A stretch of 8,255 nucleotides of DNA from Methanobacteriota archaeon (GCA_016207545.1 JACQPO010000226.1:1-8255), one strand, 5' to 3'; shown: positions 1 through 5,841, counted from the stretch's first letter. The notes: generated from the sequence alone by a model not told the origin. Translations and numbers: made by a program.

Positions 1-461
1 CCGCGGACGTCCTCCGACACGCGGCCGACGACGACCGCGAGGGACTCGTACCCGCGATACACGTCGAGCGGCTGGCCCAAGGTCGCGAACGGATGCATCT
101 CGTCGATCTGGCGGCCGAGATCCGAGACGAGCGCCTCCATCTTCTTCCGCGACTCGTCCTCCTCGCGGATGTTCAGCTCGAGGGTCGCGATCTGTTGGCG
201 GAGGTCCCCCAGCGTCTCGACCTTCTCCGGCTTTTTCGCCTCCTCGACCTTGAGGATGTTCGCGATCGAGCGCAGCTTCACGAGGTTCTCGGACACCTCG
301 GAGGCCTTCGGCAGCGGCTTCCCGATGGAGAACACCTCGTCCTCGCCGCGGTGGTCGACGAGGTGGACGAGCATGAGGTCGTACAGGGATTCGATGACGC
401 GCTCCAGCTGGTCCTTGGGCCCTACCACGAGGACCCGGCTCATCGGCTCGGGCCTAAGCAT
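1..461 (-). CDS. atpI: V/A-type ATP synthase subunit I, N-terminal part (runs off window)
   Basis: Subunit I (the a-subunit type) is the membrane stator that carries the proton or sodium half-channels of archaeal A/V-type ATP synthases. Only the cytoplasmic N-terminal 153 residues are in the window; the membrane part lies beyond position 1. The protein opens MLRPEPMSRVLVVGPKDQ and continues with LVHLVDH, the typical start of archaeal subunit I. A charged Lys/Glu-rich coiled coil follows at roughly residues 55-120, matching the peripheral stalk-binding arm. I chose the ATG at 461 because family members begin M(L/F)xPExM and because an AGGGTG ribosome-binding-like sequence lies just upstream. 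An in-frame ATG at 443 is the alternative. The start overlaps the atpH stop by 8 bases, so the two are translationally coupled. The H-I order is that of archaeal ATP synthase operons, so K, E, C, F, A, B and D probably follow off the left edge. Confidence 0.9.
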   Translation of the reverse strand, partial: MLRPEPMSRVLVVGPKDQLERVIESLYDLMLVHLVDHRGEDEVFSIGKPLPKASEVSENLVKLRSIANILKVEEAKKPEKVETLGDLRQQIATLELNIREEDESRKKMEALVSDLGRQIDEMHPFATLGQPLDVYRGYESLAVVVGRVSEDVR

Positions 462-780
462 CGAGGGCACCCTGGAACTTCTGAGCCACGAGTTCGACGG
501 CTTTCTCGACGTTCGCCATGCCGGCGGCCCTCAGTGCCTCCGCCTCCCGCCGCCCCTTCGCGAGGATCGCCTCGCGCTCCATCGCGATGGCCTCCTCCGC
601 CTGCTTCAAAATCGCGGCCGCCCGGTCCTCCGCGTCGCGGCGCAGCCCGTCCTGCAGCTCGAGGACGTCCCTTCGGGCCTCGCGGATAATCCGCTCGCGC
701 TCCCGTTCCGCAGCCTCTTTCATCGCGCGGATTTCCGCTTCCGCGCGTTTGATTTCATGGAGCGTTTCCGCTTTGTTCAA
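454..780 (-). CDS. atpH: V/A-type ATP synthase subunit H (peripheral stalk)
   Basis: Subunit H pairs with subunit E to form the peripheral stalk coiled coil of archaeal A/V-type ATP synthase. The product is 108 residues, the usual family length. It is almost entirely charged helix: after the N-terminal segment KAETLHEIKRAEAEIRAM come Glu/Arg/Ala heptads through about residue 85, then a short globular end (VEKAVELVAQKFQGALDA). No ATG stands at the right place; a TTG at 780 gives the family-typical N-terminus. An in-frame GTG at 807 would add nine unconvincing residues. If the TATA box at 812-819 is used, the predicted leader is only about 8 bases, so translation may be nearly leaderless. The gene leads the atp operon and is transcribed divergently from the copper/Rieske/cytochrome b operon. 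Family call is firm; the start is moderately sure. Confidence 0.87.
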   Translation of the reverse strand: MNKAETLHEIKRAEAEIRAMKEAAERERERIIREARRDVLELQDGLRRDAEDRAAAILKQAEEAIAMEREAILAKGRREAEALRAAGMANVEKAVELVAQKFQGALDA

Positions 781-811
781 TGGAGACCCGGCGCCGCATC
801 GCGGCACCCTT

Positions 812-824
812 CTTAAACGTTTGG
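812..824 (-). promoter_or_regulatory. Predicted TATA/BRE promoter of atpHI
   Basis: Read on the minus strand this is CCAAACGTTTAAG: an A-rich BRE-like element followed by a TTTAAG TATA-type box. Archaeal initiation about 25 bases downstream would fall near 788, giving a leader of about 8 bases before the TTG of atpH. A second AT-rich element, TTTTATTCG, lies further up on the minus strand near 853-862 and could give a longer leader. Confidence 0.5.
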
Positions 825-829
825 AGCGG

Positions 830-839
830 CTCGCGCGAG
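830..839. promoter_or_regulatory. 10-bp perfect palindrome in divergent promoter region
   Basis: CTCGCGCGAG reads the same on both strands. It sits immediately upstream of the predicted atpH TATA box, a position where a dimeric archaeal regulator could act. In GC-rich DNA such a palindrome can arise by chance, so an operator role is only a possibility. Confidence 0.25.
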
Positions 840-877
840 ATGCATAATGCGTGGCGAATAAAAGTCCGTTCGCACGC

Positions 878-904
878 GTCGCACGATTCGTCTGACCGTG
901 CGAC
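878..904. promoter_or_regulatory. Inverted repeat between divergent promoters
   Basis: GTCGCACG at 878-885 pairs perfectly with CGTGCGAC at 897-904 around an 11-base centre. The pairing can be extended by three more bases (875-877 with 907-909) across a two-base bulge. It lies about midway between the start of atpH and that of the copper protein gene, upstream of the TATA box of the latter. It is a candidate operator for a dimeric regulator, or a transcribed hairpin if a longer atp transcript starts near 913. No U-tract follows on either strand, so it is not a convincing terminator. Confidence 0.4.
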
Positions 905-930
905 ACGCGCGCGTTCTGGATGGGCACACA

Positions 931-943
931 ACCTTAAAATATA
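931..943 (+). promoter_or_regulatory. Predicted TATA/BRE promoter of the copper-Rieske-cytochrome b-Hdr operon
   Basis: ACCTTAAAATATA is the strongest AT-rich element in this GC-rich window and fits an archaeal BRE plus TATA box. Initiation about 25 bases downstream would be near 963-965, leaving a leader of roughly 25 bases before the ATG at 989, which is preceded by a weak purine-rich ribosome-binding sequence (GAGGCGGAAGGG). The complementary strand also reads TATATTTTAAGG, so a second, upstream start for the atp operon is possible. Confidence 0.65.
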
Positions 944-988
944 GTCCCCGTTTACCACGGACGTTCCCTGCGGATTGAGGCGGAAGGG

Positions 989-1645
989 ATGAGGATTCGC
1001 GCAGTGCTGACGGCGACATTGGCGGTCGCCCTGCTCGCCGCCACCCTGTCCGCGTTGTTCGCGCCGAACGCGAGCGCCCAGGGGGTGCCGCCGCCGAAGG
1101 TGTTTTGGACGATCTTCGGGACGACGGAGAACGGGGTTCTCAAGTTCATCCCCGACCGCCTCATCGTTCCCCAGGTCCCCACGATCGTCAACGTGACGTT
1201 CGTGAACACGGACCCGGGCCCGGGTGTCCAACACACGTTCACGATCCGCTCCACGGCGGCAAACGCGCCCGATCCGTTGCTCGTCAACACGGGTCTGATC
1301 AGCCCTGGCCAACAGGCGTTCGTGGAGTTCGCGCTCACGCCGCCGCAGAACGAGAACCGCATTCTGGCGGGAACGAGGAACGAGACCGCGGAGGTCGAGG
1401 GCGGCTTCATCAAGTTCTACTGCATCCCGCACGAGGCCGCCAGGATGATCGGCCACGTCGTCGTCGGCGGCGTCCAGGGGCAGGCGGAGCCCGGGGAGAA
1501 GGGCGTCTTCCTCCGCGCGTACTGGATCGGCCTGCTCGGGATGGCGGGCACGCTCGTCCTCGTCGTCGTTTCGTACTTCGTGATCAAGGGCAGCAGCCGC
1601 CACTACCGAGACCACCACGAGCACATCCGGAGGGGCGGGCCGTGA
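989..1645 (+). CDS. Membrane-anchored blue copper (plastocyanin-like) protein
   Basis: Predicted exported type 1 copper electron carrier of 218 residues. Residues 1-30 form a signal peptide with an Arg-containing start, a hydrophobic core and an Ala-x-Ala end. Residues about 35-160 are a cupredoxin fold. The copper ligands are visible: His82 in QHTFTI, then Cys145, His148 and Met153 in CIPHEAARM, the same C-x2-H-x4-M spacing as plastocyanin. A transmembrane helix at about 177-199 and a His/Arg-rich tail anchor the protein, leaving the copper domain outside. It is the first gene of the operon and its stop overlaps the next start (GTGA). Since the operon has no recognisable cytochrome c, the likely role is to accept electrons from the Rieske centre and pass them to a terminal oxidase or another copper protein. 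Fold and ligands are well supported; partners are inferred. Confidence 0.88.
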   Translation: MRIRAVLTATLAVALLAATLSALFAPNASAQGVPPPKVFWTIFGTTENGVLKFIPDRLIVPQVPTIVNVTFVNTDPGPGVQHTFTIRSTAANAPDPLLVNTGLISPGQQAFVEFALTPPQNENRILAGTRNETAEVEGGFIKFYCIPHEAARMIGHVVVGGVQGQAEPGEKGVFLRAYWIGLLGMAGTLVLVVVSYFVIKGSSRHYRDHHEHIRRGGP

Positions 1646-1932
1646 CGCGCCTGATCCGGAGCGATTTCCCCTTGCGTCCAGTGTCCGTCAGCATTGCGAT
1701 GTGGGCCCTCGCGATCGCCGTCCTATTCTTCGCGGGCCTGTTCGTGATCGTCGGCCTCACGATCCCGACGGCGTTCACGGGGAACGAGCAGATCGCGCTC
1801 GGGGTGTGGATGGGAATGATCTTCCTGATCCTCGCGGTCATGTTGGACCTGTATCGGAGGCACTACGTCCCCGACGAGCTCATCCACAAGAAGCGGCGGC
1901 CGAAGATCGTGCTCCGCCGGGAGTTCCGGTGA
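1642..1932 (+). CDS. Small two-helix membrane protein of the cytochrome b operon
   Basis: A 96-residue hydrophobic protein I cannot place in a named family. It starts at GTG 1642, overlapping the copper protein stop by four bases, with a strong GGAGG ribosome-binding sequence eight bases upstream. Two transmembrane helices are evident, at about residues 17-41 and 52-70, joined by a short polar loop (PTAFTGNEQ). A basic C-terminal tail (residues 72-96, with HKKRRPK) should be cytoplasmic, as should the N-terminus. It has no Cys, and its two His (74 and 82) lie outside the helices, so it probably binds no cofactor in the membrane. Position between the copper and Rieske genes suggests an accessory or assembly subunit of the quinol-oxidising complex, comparable in role, not in evident sequence, to the small Pet subunits of b6f. 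That it is a gene is well supported; its function is inference. Confidence 0.8.
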   Translation: MTRLIRSDFPLRPVSVSIAMWALAIAVLFFAGLFVIVGLTIPTAFTGNEQIALGVWMGMIFLILAVMLDLYRRHYVPDELIHKKRRPKIVLRREFR

Positions 1933-1933
1933 C

Positions 1934-2749
1934 ATGGCGCGGGACGACCGATTCGAGGACGAGAAGGGAGTCGACCGCCGAACGTTCATGAAGGCGGCGG
2001 TCGGCATCGGCGCCGCCGGGTTGGCGGGCTCCCTCGTCCTGTCGGGCAAGACGTTGCTCCCGCCCACGGCGTCCGCGGAGGGGGAGGTGAACGAGGGGTT
2101 CGTCTACGCGAAGGGAGACGAGCCGAACCCGTTCGGGTTCGACGCCCTCGTCGGGCGGGAGGCGCGACCGGAACACTTTCGGGAACCGTGGGTCGGCGTC
2201 GCGACGTTGTGGCGTGCCCTGTTCGACCCGGACGGGAACCAGCTGCCCGGGACAGGGTTCCCCGTCCTCCTCATCCGCGTCGACCCCGAGCTGTTCCGCC
2301 ACCCCGCGGAGTGGATCCCCGGGCAGGACTTCGTGGACGACGTGGGCATCGTCGCGATCTGGGATCGGTGCGTCCACCTGTGTTGCTTCCCGCAGTGGCA
2401 CCTCGACGGACTCCCGTCCGCGTACCAGGACTACGAAGCCGTGCGCGTGCCGCGCACGTTCCTCGCCGGACAGGACCCGATCTGGTGCCGGTGCCACAAC
2501 TCCCAGTACGACCCTGTCACGTTCGTCTGGGACATCCACCCGAACGGCACCCTGTACATCGGCGCGAACATGGCGCACGGGCCTGCGACGCGCGGGTTGC
2601 CCGCGGTCTCCGTGACGGAACAGGGCGGTCGGCTCGTCGGGCCCCGGTTCCTTGCGGAGGCGCCGCAGCCGCCCGCGGAGGTCGAGCAGCGCCTGGGCGG
2701 GAAACCCGGCAGGTTTTTCCGCGACTGGTACTTCGCGTACTGTAGGTGA
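1934..2749 (+). CDS. Rieske [2Fe-2S] protein with Tat signal anchor
   Basis: The 271-residue iron-sulfur subunit of a cytochrome bc/b6f-type complex; it takes one electron from quinol at the Qo site and hands it to an external acceptor. The N-terminus carries a twin-arginine motif (DRRTFMK, Arg15-Arg16) followed by a hydrophobic stretch at about 21-38, consistent with folded export by Tat and a retained membrane anchor. The cluster motifs are box I CVHLCC (ligands Cys146 and His148; Cys151 the expected disulfide Cys) and box II CRCHNS (ligands Cys185 and His188; Cys187 disulfide partner). The boxes are separated by 33 residues, clearly more than in mitochondrial proteins, and box I has an additional Cys150 where Gly is usual. 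The protein ends with an aromatic-rich segment containing Cys270. It starts one base after the preceding stop, and its own stop lies within the ribosome-binding sequence of the cytochrome b gene. Confidence 0.92.
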   Translation: MARDDRFEDEKGVDRRTFMKAAVGIGAAGLAGSLVLSGKTLLPPTASAEGEVNEGFVYAKGDEPNPFGFDALVGREARPEHFREPWVGVATLWRALFDPDGNQLPGTGFPVLLIRVDPELFRHPAEWIPGQDFVDDVGIVAIWDRCVHLCCFPQWHLDGLPSAYQDYEAVRVPRTFLAGQDPIWCRCHNSQYDPVTFVWDIHPNGTLYIGANMAHGPATRGLPAVSVTEQGGRLVGPRFLAEAPQPPAEVEQRLGGKPGRFFRDWYFAYCR

Positions 2750-2753
2750 GGCG

Positions 2754-3524
2754 ATGGCGCGCGAGTCCTTGATTGGCCGGATGAACCGGAAAGCGTTCGG
2801 CTACCTCGCGTCCCGGTTCCCGCCGACGCCATGGGCGGACCTCACGCGCCGGACCGTGGAGACCGTGCAGCGACAGGTCCCGCGGTCCCACGCGGAGAAG
2901 TACGAGCTGAAGACGATCTGGTACTGGTACCCGCTGTATTGCTTGGGCGGCATCTCGTTCGTCGCGTTCATCATCCTCACGATTACCGGGATCCTGCTCG
3001 GCTTCTACTACATCCCGGACGGGACGATCGAATTCACGCGGACGGGGGGCGTCACGAGCCCCGCGTTCCGGAGCATGCACTTCATCATGAACGAGGTGCC
3101 GTTCGGCTTCATGGTCCGCGGCCTGCACCACTGGGCCGCGCACGTGATGATCGCGGCCGTGTTCCTCCACATGATGCGCGTCTACTTCACGGGCGCGTAC
3201 AAGAAGCCGAGGGAGCTGAACTGGCTCCTCGGCGTCATCCTCCTCCTCGTCACACTGTTCTTCGGGTACTCGGGGTACCTGCTGCCCGCGAACGACCTTT
3301 CACGGGGCGCCGCGACGATCGGCATCAACATGGCGAAGGCGGTCCCGCCCCAATGGCTCGGGGAGCTTCAGACCCAGCTCTTCTTCGGGGAGCTCGACCC
3401 GACAGGCTTCTATATCATCCGCATGTATTGGTTCCACGTGTTCATCCTTCCCCTCGTGGGCACCTTGCTGATGATCGTCCACATGGCCCTTGTCTGGATC
3501 CAGGGCGTCGCCGAACCCCACTGA
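2754..3524 (+). CDS. petB: Cytochrome b6-type subunit (four-helix di-heme b)
   Basis: A 256-residue N-terminal-type cytochrome b that carries the two haems between the Qo and Qi quinone sites. The length and four-helix plan match b6 of split b6f-type complexes rather than full-length cytochrome b. Haem ligands are in place: helix B His125 and His139 (LHHWAAH to LHMMRVY, 14 apart) and helix D His228 and His243 (15 apart), the spacing of plant b6. Cys63 in YCLGGI sits exactly where Cys35 of b6 covalently holds haem ci/cn, so a third haem is expected at the Qi site. The segment TGAYKKPRELNW also mirrors b6 closely. I start at ATG 2754, four bases after GGTGA; an in-frame ATG upstream lies inside the Rieske gene. 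The partner C-terminal half is the next gene, 7 bases on. Confidence 0.93.
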   Translation: MARESLIGRMNRKAFGYLASRFPPTPWADLTRRTVETVQRQVPRSHAEKYELKTIWYWYPLYCLGGISFVAFIILTITGILLGFYYIPDGTIEFTRTGGVTSPAFRSMHFIMNEVPFGFMVRGLHHWAAHVMIAAVFLHMMRVYFTGAYKKPRELNWLLGVILLLVTLFFGYSGYLLPANDLSRGAATIGINMAKAVPPQWLGELQTQLFFGELDPTGFYIIRMYWFHVFILPLVGTLLMIVHMALVWIQGVAEPH

Positions 3525-3531
3525 GGAAACC

Positions 3532-4869
3532 ATGGAGATCGAGGCGGTCAAGGAAGGGGTGTTCGAGGGGAAGCCGGGGTTCCCCACCCAGTACGGTCCC
3601 GAGCGGACGGACTACCAACCCGGAGTCCCATTCTGGCCCCACGAGGTGTATCGCGACCTCGTCATCGTCTTCATCCTGACAGCGATCCTGTTCTTCCTTT
3701 CGGCAGCCTATACGCCGATCGTAGGTCCGGCGGCGAACCCGGCGATTCAGCCCTTCATCGTGCCCGACTGGTACCTCTTGTTCTCTTGGGGGCTGCTGAA
3801 GCTCGCCGACGTGTTGCCCACGATTGTCTTCGTCGACCCGTTCGGCAATGTCATCAACATGGATGCGGCGTTCTGGGGAAACATGCTCACGTTCCCCTTG
3901 GTCCTGCTCCCTCTGTTCCTGCTCCCCTTCATCGATCGGGGGCGCGAGGCCCGCCCTGCGAAGGCGCCGGTCCGGAGCGCCTTCGGCGTCGGGTTCTTCC
4001 TCGGCTTCCTGTTCTTCGCCTCCCTTTATGCCACGAACGATCGAATCCTCGCCTCCTGGCCCTTCATGGCGGACGATGCGCTGAAGTGGATGGTCGTCGT
4101 GCCGCCCATCCTCATCGGGCTCGCGACCTACGTCGGCCTCCGCCGGCTCGGGTTCCGGGACATGTACTGGTGGCTCGTCGTCGCGATCGGCGGCGCTTTC
4201 GCAATCCTCGTCCTCATGACGTTCTGGGCGTTCGCCCTGGGGCCCTGGGGCTTCGACGGGATCGACCCGCTCACGCGACTCGCGCGCTCGCTCGGGGACC
4301 CCACGGCCTGGCCCCTGATGTTCTTCATGATCGTCATCCTCGTCTATTCCGCCATCCTGTTCGTCGCCACCGCCTTCCTCCGAGAGCGAAAGGCGAAGGA
4401 AGTCATCCTCGTCGCGACGGTGACAGCGTTCTTCACCCTCGTCGGCGCCGCAAAGGTGTTCGCGGATGCGAATTGGGCGGGCACGTACTACGCGCTGCGG
4501 ATGATCGCCCTGTACTCGAACTTCTTCGTTGCCCTTCCCCTGTTCTCCCTGATCACGTTCTACTTGGGCACGCGGACGCCGTACAGCACGTACGAGTACC
4601 TGCTCAACGAGTGCTACCAGTGCGGGAAGTGCCACACGGTCTGCCCGGTCACGAAGGTCGAGGACGATGCGCTCGGCGGGCTCAACCTCGTGTACAACAC
4701 GTTCAAGAAAGAGCATGATGGCGTCCCGCTGTGGACGTGCTTGGCGTGCGATGCGTGCAGCGCGGTGTGCCCGCTGGACATCAAGTACAGCGACTACATC
4801 TTGGAGGAACGGAGCAAGGTGATGGCGAACCGGATGGCCGCGGACGGCGGCCGGAGGCCCGCGGGATGA
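3532..4869 (+). CDS. Fusion of cytochrome b C-terminal (subunit IV-like) domain, extra helices and HdrC-type 2x[4Fe-4S] domain
   Basis: A 445-residue membrane protein with three parts. Residues 1-168 resemble subunit IV of b6f: an N-terminal FWPHEVYRDL segment, helices at about 42-61, 115-135 and 149-167, and a Qo-site motif Pro78-Asp79-Trp80-Tyr81, a variant of PEWY. Residues about 183-345 add five more helices without any His, so no haem site is visible. Residues 355-425 are a HdrC-like ferredoxin domain with two full CxxCxxCxxxCP motifs: Cys361, 364, 367, 371 and Cys403, 406, 409, 413. With the N-terminus inside and eight helices, the Qo motif falls outside and the iron-sulfur domain in the cytoplasm, which is coherent. 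The start is ATG 3532 after GAGG; the stop overlaps the next gene's start (ATGA). The reading frame is uninterrupted, so this is a true fusion within the window. It likely wires cytoplasmic HdrB chemistry to the membrane quinone site. Confidence 0.9.
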   Translation: MEIEAVKEGVFEGKPGFPTQYGPERTDYQPGVPFWPHEVYRDLVIVFILTAILFFLSAAYTPIVGPAANPAIQPFIVPDWYLLFSWGLLKLADVLPTIVFVDPFGNVINMDAAFWGNMLTFPLVLLPLFLLPFIDRGREARPAKAPVRSAFGVGFFLGFLFFASLYATNDRILASWPFMADDALKWMVVVPPILIGLATYVGLRRLGFRDMYWWLVVAIGGAFAILVLMTFWAFALGPWGFDGIDPLTRLARSLGDPTAWPLMFFMIVILVYSAILFVATAFLRERKAKEVILVATVTAFFTLVGAAKVFADANWAGTYYALRMIALYSNFFVALPLFSLITFYLGTRTPYSTYEYLLNECYQCGKCHTVCPVTKVEDDALGGLNLVYNTFKKEHDGVPLWTCLACDACSAVCPLDIKYSDYILEERSKVMANRMAADGGRRPAG

Positions 4870-5840
4870 TCCCGCTCGACCCCGAGTACGGGCCCGCGCG
4901 GACGATCCCGCACCCGGTCATGTTCCGGGTCCTCGACGCGGAGGCGGACGAGGCGACGATCCCCGCGGCGCTGTCCGTCCGCAAGGGCGCGGAGTACGCG
5001 TACTACCCGGGATGCATCGACTACTACGACCAGGAGATGCAGTTCTCCCACCTGAACTACGGGGAGACGGACCACGGGATCATCTTCGACTCCTCCGTCA
5101 AGCTCCTGAAGGCGGTCGGGATTGAGCCCGTGATCCTGGACCGGTCGTTCATGAAATGTTGCGGCCACGACCAGCTGTGGCAGGGTAAACTCGACGTCTT
5201 CCAGGGGATGCGGGACTACAACACGAAGATCATCAAGATGCTGGGCATCAAGACCCTCGTCACAAGCTGCGCGGAGGGGTACCGAACGTTCAAGCTCGAC
5301 TACAAGCTCGACGGGGTCGAGGTGAAGCACATCACCCAGGTCCTGTACGAGCGCGGCCTGCGCTTCCCACCGCCCAAGGAGGGCCGCACGATTCGGGTCA
5401 CGTACCAGGACCCGTGCCGGTCGTGCCGCCAGATGCCCGTGGACCCGATCTACGAGGAGCCGCGAGAGCTCATCCGGCGCGTGGAGAACGCGGAGCTCGT
5501 CGAGCTGAAGACGTTCCGCGCGGACGCGCAGTGCTGCGGCGTCGCGCAGATGATGTACTGCAACGACAAGACGAAGGGGCTGACGGCCTCCCGGATGGAC
5601 GAGGCGAAGGCGCTCAACGTCGACTACCTGCTCACGGCCTGCCCGAAGTGCCTCACCCACTTCGGCTGCCTCCACCACGAGAACCGGTGGAAGCCGGAGG
5701 AGGAGCGGTACCGGTACCGCGTCGTGGATATCACCCACTTCCTCGCGGAGCGGCTCGAGGGGGAGGAGGTCGGCCGGGCCCCGTCTCTGATCCCCGCGGC
5801 GCAAGATCCCCGGGCCAAGGCGGCCAAGGGGGGCGCGTGA
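4866..5840 (+). CDS. hdrB: HdrB-like protein with two CCG (cysteine-rich) domains
   Basis: A 324-residue soluble protein of the heterodisulfide reductase subunit B type, in which paired CCG motifs bind unusual non-cubane [4Fe-4S] clusters that reduce or form disulfides. The first motif is Cys50 (YYPGC), Cys98-Cys99 (KCCGH) and Cys135 (TSCAEGY); the expected final Cys of CxxC is Gly138. The second is complete: Cys184, Cys223-Cys224 (QCCGV) and Cys259/Cys262 (ACPKC). Further Cys at 187, 232 and 268 might substitute. An extra N-terminal segment of about 40 residues precedes the first motif, and the last 25 are a low-complexity tail. It has no signal or membrane helix, so it is cytoplasmic. The start ATG overlaps the stop of the HdrC-containing gene, the usual HdrC-HdrB pairing. 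Related CCG proteins (LutA, GlpC, SdhE types) are alternatives, but the adjacent HdrC domain favours Hdr. Confidence 0.88.
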   Translation: MIPLDPEYGPARTIPHPVMFRVLDAEADEATIPAALSVRKGAEYAYYPGCIDYYDQEMQFSHLNYGETDHGIIFDSSVKLLKAVGIEPVILDRSFMKCCGHDQLWQGKLDVFQGMRDYNTKIIKMLGIKTLVTSCAEGYRTFKLDYKLDGVEVKHITQVLYERGLRFPPPKEGRTIRVTYQDPCRSCRQMPVDPIYEEPRELIRRVENAELVELKTFRADAQCCGVAQMMYCNDKTKGLTASRMDEAKALNVDYLLTACPKCLTHFGCLHHENRWKPEEERYRYRVVDITHFLAERLEGEEVGRAPSLIPAAQDPRAKAAKGGA

Positions 5841-5841
5841 G

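Noticed and set aside
93..816. Plus-strand open frames opposite atpI and atpH.
   Set aside because: Arg/Ser/Pro-rich shadow frames; the minus strand encodes recognisable ATP synthase subunits throughout.
878..904. Hairpin considered as an intrinsic terminator or part of a small RNA such as a C/D box RNA.
   Set aside because: No U-tract follows on either strand, and no C/D box pair with proper spacing was found around it.
1212..1225. A 14-bp palindrome, ACCCGGGCCCGGGT, in the copper protein gene.
   Set aside because: It encodes the DPGPG loop before His82 and is expected from GC-rich Pro/Gly codons.
755..1624. Long open frame on the minus strand across the copper protein gene, and similar long minus frames across the cytochrome b, fusion and hdrB genes.
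   Set aside because: These are Arg/Asp/Glu/His-rich antisense frames, as expected opposite GC-rich coding sequence; they have no recognisable domains, whereas the plus strand has clear cofactor motifs.
4621..4635. CGKCH (Cys364 to His368 of the fusion protein) fits the CXXCH haem c attachment motif.
   Set aside because: It is embedded in a perfect CxxCxxCxxxCP ferredoxin motif on the predicted cytoplasmic side; c-type haem is attached outside the cell.
5705..5720. A 16-bp perfect palindrome, GCGGTACCGGTACCGC, in the hdrB gene.
   Set aside because: It is produced by alternating Arg and Tyr codons (RYRYR) inside a clear coding frame; no second copy or neighbouring promoter suggests regulation.
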